Shown here piece after piece: positions 57,334 to 64,000 of a stretch of 64,000 nucleotides of DNA (its first letter is position 1; every line of letters begins with the position of its first letter). The position numbers and the translations under genes are program-made. Under the pieces are notes generated by a model that saw only the letters and a program-made list of their open reading frames with translations, searched no databases and was not told the origin of the DNA. Origin of the DNA: Streptomyces genisteinicus (GTDB lineage Bacteria > Actinomycetota > Actinomycetes > Streptomycetales > Streptomycetaceae). The stretch spans positions 1,591,501 to 1,655,500 of the forward strand of contig NZ_CP060825.1 of the NCBI RefSeq assembly GCF_014489615.1, written 5' to 3'.

Positions 57334-58830
57334 TCAGCTCTGGCCGCCGGCCAGCTTCTCGCGCAGGGCGGCGAGCGCCTCGTCCGACGCCAGGGCGCCG
57401 GAGTTGTCGTCCGACTCCGAGGAGTACGAACCGCCACCGGCGGGCGCGGCGGCCGGAGCGGCGGCGCCACCCTCGGCAGCAGCGGCCTCGTCGGCCTCGC
57501 GGGACTTGATGACCTGGGCCTGGTGCTGCTCGAAGCGCTGCTGCGCCTCGGCGTACTGCGTCTCCCACGCCTCACGCTGGGTCTCGAAGCCCTCGAGCCA
57601 GTCGTTGGTCTCGGGGTCGAAGCCCTCGGGGTAGATGTAGTTGCCCTGGTCGTCGTAGGACGCGGCCATGCCGTACAGGGTCGGGTCGAACTCGACCGAG
57701 GCCGGGTCGGCACCGAAGGACTCGTTGGCCTGCTTCAGCGAGAGGCTGATGCGGCGGCGCTCGAGGTCGATGTCGATGACCTTGACGAAGATCTCGTCGT
57801 TGACCTGGACGACCTGCTCCGGGATCTCCACGTGGCGCTCGGCCAGCTCGGAGATGTGGACCAGGCCCTCGATGCCCTCGTCCACGCGGACGAACGCACC
57901 GAACGGAACCAGCTTGGTGACCTTACCCGGGACGACCTGACCGATCTGGTGGGTCCGGGCGAACTGCTGCCACGGGTCCTCCTGCGTCGCCTTCAGCGAC
58001 AGGGAGACACGCTCGCGGTCCATGTCGACGTCGAGAACCTCGACGGTGACCTCCTGGCCGACCTCGACGACCTCGGACGGGTGGTCGATGTGCTTCCAGG
58101 ACAGCTCGGAGACGTGCACGAGACCGTCGACGCCACCCAGGTCCACGAAGGCACCGAAGTTGACGATCGAGGAGACGACGCCGGAACGGACCTGACCCTT
58201 CTGCAGGGTGGTGAGGAACGTCTGGCGGACCTCGGACTGGGTCTGCTCCAGCCAGGCACGGCGGGACAGGACCACGTTGTTGCGGTTCTTGTCCAGCTCG
58301 ATGATCTTGGCCTCGAGCTCCTTGCCCACGTAGGGCTGGAGGTCGCGGACACGACGCATCTCGACGAGGGAGGCCGGCAGGAAGCCACGGAGGCCGATGT
58401 CGAGGATGAGACCACCCTTGACGACCTCGATGACGGTACCGGTGACGATGCCGTCCTCTTCCTTGATCTTCTCGATGGTGCCCCAGGCGCGCTCGTACTG
58501 GGCGCGCTTCTTCGAGAGGATCAGGCGGCCTTCCTTGTCCTCCTTCTGGAGAACCAGGGCCTCGATCTCGTCGCCGACCTTGACGACCTCGTTCGGGTCG
58601 ACGTCGTGCTTGATCGAGAGCTCGCGGCTCGGGATGACACCTTCGGTCTTGTAACCGATGTCGAGCAGGACCTCGTCCCGGTCGACCTTCACGATGACGC
58701 CGTCGACGATGTCGCCGTCGTTGAAGTACTTGATCGTCTCGTCGATCGCGGCGAGGAAGGCTTCCTCGTTACCGATGTCGTTGACCGCAACCTGCGGGGT
58801 GGTGGCGGTGGTCTCGGTGCTGCTCGTCAT
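57334..58830 (-). CDS. rpsA: 30S ribosomal protein S1
   Basis: S1 helps mRNA bind to the 30S subunit. 498 residues with four S1/OB-fold repeats: near 35-105 (GDIVDGVIVKVDRDEVLLDI), 125-190 (DGIVTGTVIEVVKGGLILDI), 208-278 (KGQVRSGVVSSIVNFGAFVD) and 295-365 (IGQVVPGKVTKLVPFGAFVR). A non-conserved, Ala/Gly/Ser-rich C-terminal tail follows. Four repeats rather than six is normal for actinobacteria. Codon use is strongly biased, as expected for high expression. A consensus promoter lies ~200 bases upstream. Confidence 0.97.
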   Translation of the reverse strand: MTSSTETTATTPQVAVNDIGNEEAFLAAIDETIKYFNDGDIVDGVIVKVDRDEVLLDIGYKTEGVIPSRELSIKHDVDPNEVVKVGDEIEALVLQKEDKEGRLILSKKRAQYERAWGTIEKIKEEDGIVTGTVIEVVKGGLILDIGLRGFLPASLVEMRRVRDLQPYVGKELEAKIIELDKNRNNVVLSRRAWLEQTQSEVRQTFLTTLQKGQVRSGVVSSIVNFGAFVDLGGVDGLVHVSELSWKHIDHPSEVVEVGQEVTVEVLDVDMDRERVSLSLKATQEDPWQQFARTHQIGQVVPGKVTKLVPFGAFVRVDEGIEGLVHISELAERHVEIPEQVVQVNDEIFVKVIDIDLERRRISLSLKQANESFGADPASVEFDPTLYGMAASYDDQGNYIYPEGFDPETNDWLEGFETQREAWETQYAEAQQRFEQHQAQVIKSREADEAAAAEGGAAAPAAAPAGGGSYSSESDDNSGALASDEALAALREKLAGGQS

Positions 58831-59026
58831 GTGGGAAAGGGCTCCGGTACGGACATTGAAGTCGTAGGTACTGCTACGCCGAGAGCCCGTATCGCAGCTG
58901 CAGAAGCCGGACAGCCTAGGAAGCGCCGTCCGGAAGGATCCGGGGCGCCTCGTGAACCGAGGGATACATACAGATGCGAGCGCGGCCTGCTCCGTCTGAG
59001 GCGCGCAGGCTCGCAGCGCAACTTGT
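58831..59026 (-). other. Long 5' leader of rpsA
   Basis: About 190 bases between the predicted start of transcription and the ATG. No known riboswitch is recognised. Such leaders of rpsA often carry autoregulatory structure, which I cannot confirm by eye. Confidence 0.5.
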
Positions 59027-59055
59027 AGCATACGGGGGCAGCCGGACACGGTCAA
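59027..59055 (-). promoter_or_regulatory. Strong sigma-70-type promoter of rpsA
   Basis: On the minus strand -35 TTGACC (59055-59050) and -10 TATGCT (59032-59027) are separated by 17 bases. Confidence 0.8.
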
Positions 59056-59180
59056 TGCGCGAAGCCGCCCACCCGGGGTGGAACTCCGCATACCCGGCAC
59101 AACTAATCTTCGCCGAGGCCGCGATGGCCCCGTCCGAGCCCTCCACGGCGCGGGGTACGCAAACTACAACGACGGTGACC

Positions 59181-59999
59181 ATGAGCCAAGATCCTGAACC
59201 GGAAGCGACCCGCCGTGACGCCGGGGAGGCGGAGAGCAGTCGGGCGAACCGGGGCTGGTGGGACCGGAACGCCGACGAGTACCAGCAGGACCACGGCGGC
59301 TTCCTCGGGGACGACCGGTTCGTCTGGGGTCCCGAGGGCCTCGACGAGGCGGAGGCCGCGCTGCTCGGGCCGGCGGCCTCGCTGAAGGGGCTGCGCGTCC
59401 TGGAGATCGGCGCCGGCGCGGCGCAGTGCTCCCGCTGGCTCGCCGCCCAGGGCGCGGCACCGGTCGCCCTCGACCTCTCCCACCGACAGCTCCAGCACGC
59501 GCTGCGCATCGGCGGCGACCTCGCACTGGTCGAGGCGGACGCGGGGACGCTGCCGTTCCGGGACGGGGTGTTCGACCTCGCCTGCTCCGCATACGGAGCG
59601 GTGCCCTTCGTGGCCGATCCGGTCCGGGTGTTCCGCGAGGTGCGGCGGGTGCTGCGACCGGGCGGACGCTGGGTCTTCTCGGTGACCCATCCGCTCCGGT
59701 GGGCCTTCCCCGACGAGCCCGGCCCCGAGGGCCTCTCCGTCTCCGCCTCCTACTTCGACCGGACCCCGTACGTCGAGCAGGACGAGGACGGGCGGGCGGT
59801 CTACGTCGAGCACCACCGGACCGTGGGCGACCGGGTCCGGGACGTGGTGGCGGGCGGGTTCCGGCTGGTGGACCTGGTCGAGCCGGAATGGCCCGCGTGG
59901 AACGGACAGGAATGGGGCGGCTGGTCACCGCTGCGCGGGAACCTGATCCCGGGCACGGCGATCTTCGTGTGCGAACGCGACGAGTCGGCCGCCGCCTGA
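59181..59999 (+). CDS. Class I SAM-dependent methyltransferase
   Basis: 272 residues. SAM-binding motif I is VLEIGAGAAQCSRWLAAQG, followed by ALDLSHRQLQHA, VEADAGTLPFRDGVFDLACS and the motif FREVRRVLRPGGRWVFSVTH. Methyltransferase type 11 fold; the acceptor is unknown. I start at ATG 59181 (SQDPEPEATRR). ATG 59124 has a better ribosome binding site and would add 19 residues. Divergent from rpsA, whose promoter lies ~130 bases upstream. Confidence 0.9.
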   Translation: MSQDPEPEATRRDAGEAESSRANRGWWDRNADEYQQDHGGFLGDDRFVWGPEGLDEAEAALLGPAASLKGLRVLEIGAGAAQCSRWLAAQGAAPVALDLSHRQLQHALRIGGDLALVEADAGTLPFRDGVFDLACSAYGAVPFVADPVRVFREVRRVLRPGGRWVFSVTHPLRWAFPDEPGPEGLSVSASYFDRTPYVEQDEDGRAVYVEHHRTVGDRVRDVVAGGFRLVDLVEPEWPAWNGQEWGGWSPLRGNLIPGTAIFVCERDESAAA

Positions 60000-60162
60000 G
60001 ACGGCGGCCCCGCCCCGCGAGCCCGCCCGTCGCACTCCCACCCCGTCCTCCCGCCGCTTCCCGGTGCTGCCCCCGCCGCCTTCCAGTCCTACAAAACGAC
60101 GAACGGCGGCGTCTGTGGACGGGGCGAGGACGGCACTGCCCGGGCCGTACGAGACTGAGGCC

Positions 60163-62757
60163 GTGATCCGAACCGACGCTCTCGACCGTCTCCCCGTCCG
60201 TCACGCCGTTCCCGGGCTCCTGTCCGCGCTCGGCGACCGCGGTGCGGCCGTCCTCCACGCGCCGCCCGGCACCGGCAAGACCACGCTGGTGCCGCTGGCC
60301 CTGGCCGGACTCATAGGCCGGGGAGACAGCCGCCGGGTGCTGGTCGCGGAGCCCCGCAGGATGGCGGTGCGCGCGGCCGCCCGCAGGATGGCCTGGCTGC
60401 TCGGCCAGGAAGTGGGCGAGCAGGTCGGCTTCTCCGTGCGCGGCGAGCGGCGGGCGGGACCGCTCACCCGTGTCGAGGTCGTGACGACGGGTGTGCTCCT
60501 CCAGCGGCTCCAGCGAGATCCGGAGCTGCCCGGTGTGGACACGGTCCTCCTCGACGAGTGCCACGAGCGGCACCTCGACGCCGACACGGCCCTGGCCTTC
60601 CTGATGGACGTCCGGTCCGCCCTGCGGCCGGAGCTCCGGCTGGTCGCCGCCTCCGCGACGACCGACGCCGCGAGCTGGGCCGCCCTGCTCGCCGGTCCGG
60701 ACGGCACCGGGCCCGTGCCCGTCGTCCGCAGCGAGGGCCAGGGGCACGGCGCCGATGTCCATGACGCCCCGCCTCCGGCCGGGCTCCGGCCCGCCCACGG
60801 CACCTGGGTCGACCCGCAACTGCTGCGCCACGTGGCGGCGACGGTCCGGCTGGCGCTCTCCCGGCACGAAGGCGACGTCCTCTGCTTCCTGCCCGGTACC
60901 GGCGAGATCGCCCGGACCGCGGGAATGCTGGCCGGCGTGGAGGCGGAGGTGCTGCAACTGCACGGCCGGGCGCCCGCGGCCGTTCAGGAGGCGGTGCTGC
61001 GCGGCGGTGACCGACGGCGGGTCGTGCTCGCCACCTCGGTCGCCGAGTCCAGCCTGACCGTGCCGGGTGTCAGGGTGGTCGTCGACTCCGGTCTGGCACG
61101 GGAGCCGCGCATCGACCATGCTCGCGGGCTGGGCTCGCTGGCCACGGTGCCGGTCTCCGCCGCGGCGGCCGCCCAGCGGGCCGGGCGGGCGGGACGCGAG
61201 GCCCGCGGCGCGGTCTACCGCTGCTGGCAGGCGGCCGACGACGCCCGGCGTCCCGCCTACCCGTCCCCGGAGATCTCGATCGCCGACCTGACGTCCTTCG
61301 CCCTGCGCGCGGCGTGCTGGGGCGACCCGGACGCTGCCGGGCTGACCCTGCCGGACGCGCCGCCGGCGGGCGCGATGGCGGCCGCGCGGTCGGTGCTGGC
61401 GGCGATCGGCGCCGTCGACGGGGAAGGGCGCGCGACGCCCCGCGGGGAGCGGATGGCCCGGATCGGTGTGCACCCGCGGCTCGCCCGGGCTCTGCTGGAC
61501 GCGGCGCCGCGGCTGGGGGCGCGGCGGACGTCGGAGCTCGTGGCCCTCCTCGCCGAGGAGCCGCCGCGGGAGTACGGGGACGACCTCGCGGCCGCCTGGC
61601 GCACCGCTCGGCGGGGTGGCGACGCCTACGCCGGCCGCTGGGGCGCGGAGACCCGGCGTCTGATGTCGGCCCTGTCCGGCGGCGGGGAGTCAGGCGGCGG
61701 GCGGGGCGGGGGCGGTCCGGAGGCGGGCGGGTACGGCACGGCGAAGCCGGGCGGCGGGGAGGGGCTCACCGAGGACGCAGCGGCGGGGCTGGTGGCCGCG
61801 CTGGCCTTCCCCGAGCGCGTGGCGCGGTCCCGGGGCGAGCGGTCGTTCCTCATGGTGTCCGGCACGGGGGCGGAGCTCGGTGAGACGTCCGCGCTGCGGG
61901 GTGTCCCGTGGCTGGCGGTCGCCGTCGCGGACCGGCCGGCGAACGCCGTCTCGGCCAGGGTGCGGCTCGCGGCGGCCGTGGACGAGGAGACCGCCCGCGC
62001 GGCGGCGGGCCATCTGCGGACCGAGGCGGAGGAGGTCCACTGGGAGGACGGGGACGTCGTCTCACGGCAGGTGGAGCGGCTGGGCGCCGTGGCGCTGACG
62101 ACACGGCAGCTGCGGGCGGCGGACCCGGGGCTCGTCCGGCAGGCACTGCTGGAGGGGCTGCGCGGCGAAGGCACTGGCCTGCTGCTGTGGACACGCGAGG
62201 CACACGGGCTGAGGGACCGGCTGGCGTTCCTGCACCGGGTGGTGGGCGAGCCGTGGCCGGACGTGTCGGACGGCGCCCTGATGGAGCGGGCGGCCGACTG
62301 GCTGGAGCCCGAACTGTCCCGGGCGCGGCGCCGTTCGGACCTGGGAAGGCTGCCGGCCGGCGAGGCCCTGCGGAGGCTGATGCCGTGGACCACGGGCGAG
62401 GCCGGGCGCCTGGACGAGCTGGCCCCGGAGCGGATCGAGGTGCCCAGCGGGTCACGGGTGCGTGTGGAGTACGGAGGGGAGCAGCCCGTCCTCGCCGTGA
62501 AACTGCAGGAGCTGTTCGGGTTGCGGGAGACACCGCGCGTCGCCGGCGTCCCGGTTCTGGTGCACCTCCTCTCCCCCGCCGGGCGGCCGACGGCCGTCAC
62601 GGCGGACCTGGCGTCGTTCTGGCGCGACGGCTACCGGTCGGTGCGTGCCGAGCTGCGGGGCCGCTACCCGCGCCATCCGTGGCCCGAGGACCCGTCGACC
62701 GCGGAGCCGACACGGCACACCAAGGCGCGGCAGAGCCGCCTCTCCGGCGAGAGCTGA
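60163..62757 (+). CDS. hrpB: ATP-dependent helicase HrpB
   Basis: DEAH-type RNA-helicase-like ATPase; cellular role unclear. 864 residues. Walker A is APPGTGKTT near residues 31-39. RVLVAEPRRMAVRAAARRMA, GFSVRGERR, motif II LLDECHER (DECH in place of DEAH, as in HrpB), and SATTDAASW follow. FLPGTGEIARTAGML, VVLATSVAESSLTVPGVRVV and QRAGRAGREARGAVYR form the second RecA-like half. The C-terminal HrpB domain includes RVRVEYGGEQPVLAVKLQEL, LFGLRETPRVAGVPVLVHLL, and RYPRHPWPEDP. A Gly-rich insertion (~505-525) is low complexity. GTG start. Confidence 0.95.
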   Translation: MIRTDALDRLPVRHAVPGLLSALGDRGAAVLHAPPGTGKTTLVPLALAGLIGRGDSRRVLVAEPRRMAVRAAARRMAWLLGQEVGEQVGFSVRGERRAGPLTRVEVVTTGVLLQRLQRDPELPGVDTVLLDECHERHLDADTALAFLMDVRSALRPELRLVAASATTDAASWAALLAGPDGTGPVPVVRSEGQGHGADVHDAPPPAGLRPAHGTWVDPQLLRHVAATVRLALSRHEGDVLCFLPGTGEIARTAGMLAGVEAEVLQLHGRAPAAVQEAVLRGGDRRRVVLATSVAESSLTVPGVRVVVDSGLAREPRIDHARGLGSLATVPVSAAAAAQRAGRAGREARGAVYRCWQAADDARRPAYPSPEISIADLTSFALRAACWGDPDAAGLTLPDAPPAGAMAAARSVLAAIGAVDGEGRATPRGERMARIGVHPRLARALLDAAPRLGARRTSELVALLAEEPPREYGDDLAAAWRTARRGGDAYAGRWGAETRRLMSALSGGGESGGGRGGGGPEAGGYGTAKPGGGEGLTEDAAAGLVAALAFPERVARSRGERSFLMVSGTGAELGETSALRGVPWLAVAVADRPANAVSARVRLAAAVDEETARAAAGHLRTEAEEVHWEDGDVVSRQVERLGAVALTTRQLRAADPGLVRQALLEGLRGEGTGLLLWTREAHGLRDRLAFLHRVVGEPWPDVSDGALMERAADWLEPELSRARRRSDLGRLPAGEALRRLMPWTTGEAGRLDELAPERIEVPSGSRVRVEYGGEQPVLAVKLQELFGLRETPRVAGVPVLVHLLSPAGRPTAVTADLASFWRDGYRSVRAELRGRYPRHPWPEDPSTAEPTRHTKARQSRLSGES

Positions 62758-63111
62758 CACCGCCCCACCCGCTCCGGGACCTGGAGGCCGCCCGGTCGGG
62801 ACCGGCACGCCCGCCGGGCGCGGCCGCACTTCGGGCGGTACGGCCCCGGGGGCCGCGGCCCACAACGCGGTGCGGCGGCTCCGAGGCGGGACCACGGCGC
62901 CCCCGACCGGTGCGGCGCCCGGCAGCGGACCCACGAAGCGAGGCCGCGGCCCGGACGGCGACCCCGGGGCGGAACCGCGTCGACCGCGGCACGCGGGGCC
63001 AGCGACCCCGGGGCGGCCCCCGGGCCCGGGCGCCGGGGCGGCCGGGGCTTCACGGGACGGTGACCGCCCCTCGAACGGGCGGGGTGCGCGGGCCGGTCGG
63101 CGTCGCGGGTG
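62758..63111. other. Intergenic region between convergent hrpB and the Ig-like gene
   Basis: 354 bases, very G+C rich. Only a short hairpin at 63064-63082 (6-bp arms, 7-base loop), about 30 bases beyond the Ig-like gene stop, could be a terminator. Nothing else is recognised. Confidence 0.5.
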
Positions 63112-64000
63112 TCAGCCGGTGGCGGAGGGCGACGGGGAGGGGGATGCCTCTTCCGGTGCCTCCGGGGCCACGACGGTCACTTCGACGTCGAGCGAGGCCC
63201 CGCCCGGTGTGGAGAGACGCAGCAGGAAGGTGCCCGCCGTCTCGCCCGCCGTGAGTTCGGGCAGCTTCAGGAGCCCGCCGGCCCCGGTCCGGAGGGTGAG
63301 GGTGCGCACGGGGCCGTCGGCGCTTCCGAAGGAAGGGCTCGTGGCGCCGGCCGGCTCCCCGGCCGCGGTGAGGACGGTGACGGTCACGTCCGCGTTGGGG
63401 GCCGCGGCTCCCTTGCAGGCGGCCGCGACGGTGAGCCGCTCGGCGAACGCGGTGCCGGGAGCGGCGGTGAACGTCATGTCGTCGGTCCGCTTCAGCTGGT
63501 CGGCGACCCGCTGGTGCACGGTGGCGACGAGGTCCACGGGGGCGAGGGTGCGTCCCTCGACGGTGGCGCGGACGGTGAAGGTTCCGGTCTTCTCCCCCGC
63601 GAGCAGGGCGGGCGCGGCCACCGAGCCGTCGGCGCCGGTGAGGAGGACCAGGCTGCTCCTGCCGCCGGGGAAGCGGGTGTCGGTGTCGCCGATGACGGTG
63701 AAGCGGACGCCCTGGCGGGCGACGGCCTTGCCCGCGTTGTCCGTCACCCTGACCGCGGCACGGGCGGTGAACTCCTCGCCGGCGGTGGCGGTCAGCCGCC
63801 CGGTGCCGTCGTTCTCGATCGCGGCGACGCGGGGCGGGGTGGTGGGCCGTGTGGCCTCGCCGGGCTTGTCGCCCGGCGCGGTCGGCGGGGGCGTCGACGG
63901 GTCGGGGGAGCTGCCCCCGCCCGGAGTGCCCGGCGTGGGCGAGGGCGTCGGGGAGGGGGTGGCGCCGGGGCTCGTGCCGCCCGGGCGTGACCCCGCGCTG
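63112..64000 (-). CDS. Secreted or wall-linked protein with bacterial Ig-like domains (partial)
   Basis: The frame is open from the window edge to the TGA at 63112; the last 295 residues are visible. It begins with a Pro/Ser/Thr/Gly-rich linker (TPSPTPSPTPGTPGGGSSPD), then two Ig-like beta-sandwich modules. The first (RVAAIENDGTGRLTATAGEE; VRVTDNAGKAVARQGVRFTV; GTFTVRATVEGRTL) is followed by a second (MTFTAAPGTAFAERLTVAAA; PNADVTVTVLTAAGEPAGAT; AGTFLLRLSTPGGASLDVEV). A Pro/Ser-rich end follows with no sortase signal. Such modules are found in adhesins and exported enzymes; the N-terminal domain that would define the function is outside. Confidence 0.75.
   Translation of the reverse strand, partial: SAGSRPGGTSPGATPSPTPSPTPGTPGGGSSPDPSTPPPTAPGDKPGEATRPTTPPRVAAIENDGTGRLTATAGEEFTARAAVRVTDNAGKAVARQGVRFTVIGDTDTRFPGGRSSLVLLTGADGSVAAPALLAGEKTGTFTVRATVEGRTLAPVDLVATVHQRVADQLKRTDDMTFTAAPGTAFAERLTVAAACKGAAAPNADVTVTVLTAAGEPAGATSPSFGSADGPVRTLTLRTGAGGLLKLPELTAGETAGTFLLRLSTPGGASLDVEVTVVAPEAPEEASPSPSPSATG

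Noticed and set aside
63064-63082. Strong terminator after the Ig-like gene
   Set aside because: Only a 6-bp stem; too weak to list as a separate terminator, mentioned in the intergenic entry.

Overview
The window is a 64 kb piece of a Streptomyces chromosome, read from both strands. The evidence is the very high G+C third-codon positions, GTG/TTG starts, a long chaplin, WhiA, a mycothiol-type enzyme, DasR- and PHO-like sites, and a gene order (tal-zwf-opcA-pgl ... pgi ... secG-tpiA-pgk-gap ... whiA-yvcK-rapZ-uvrC ... uvrA ... uvrB ... coaE ... rpsA) that I recognise from the core arm of Streptomyces genomes. No insertion sequence, prophage or CRISPR array is visible.

Layout. 1-3831 (+): end of transaldolase, then zwf, opcA and pgl, translationally coupled (oxidative pentose phosphate pathway). 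3992-7819 (-): pgi followed by two overlapping membrane PH-domain genes. 8085-12084 (-): an RbpA-family RNA polymerase-binding protein, secG, and the glycolytic genes tpiA, pgk and gap. 12351-17309 (-): uvrC-rapZ-yvcK-whiA, each overlapping the next by a few bases. 17567-20194: a DNA-binding regulator, a Tat-lipoprotein Rieske protein and a sugar kinase. 20504-25239: uvrA, a mycothiol-dependent-type enzyme and an MBL-fold hydrolase. 25588-30535 (-): a hydrolase, a TerC membrane protein under what looks like a yybP-ykoY manganese riboswitch, a TerD/FtsK-like fusion, and TerD. 30666-39194: uvrB, an MHYT sensor, a PHO-box-preceded glycerophosphodiesterase, ogt, an MFS exporter and a psuG-psuK pseudouridine salvage pair. 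39346-41989: a uridine-kinase-like protein without a P-loop, an HxlR regulator and its divergent aminotransferase, with two palindromes between them.

The most unusual locus is 42127-43183 (-). An unrecognised 243-residue protein gene is followed on the same strand by two tandem RNAs that carry tRNA parts in circularly permuted order: T arm and 3' acceptor strand first, then a hexaloop, then 5' acceptor strand and D arm. In each, a further helix takes the place of the anticodon arm. This is the architecture described for bacterial YrlA Y RNAs, and no Ro/Rsr gene is in the window. I regard this protein-plus-two-RNAs unit as the best candidate for an undescribed system here.

43245-64000: small membrane and DUF proteins, a hydroxyacid dehydrogenase, a two-domain sortase-anchored chaplin with an ECF-like promoter, a SWIM/SNF2 helicase pair, an SPFH protein, coaE, a PAC2 protein, a secreted beta-helix protein with a DasR-like operator, rpsA with its promoter, a methyltransferase, hrpB, and the end of an Ig-like-domain secreted protein that runs off the window.
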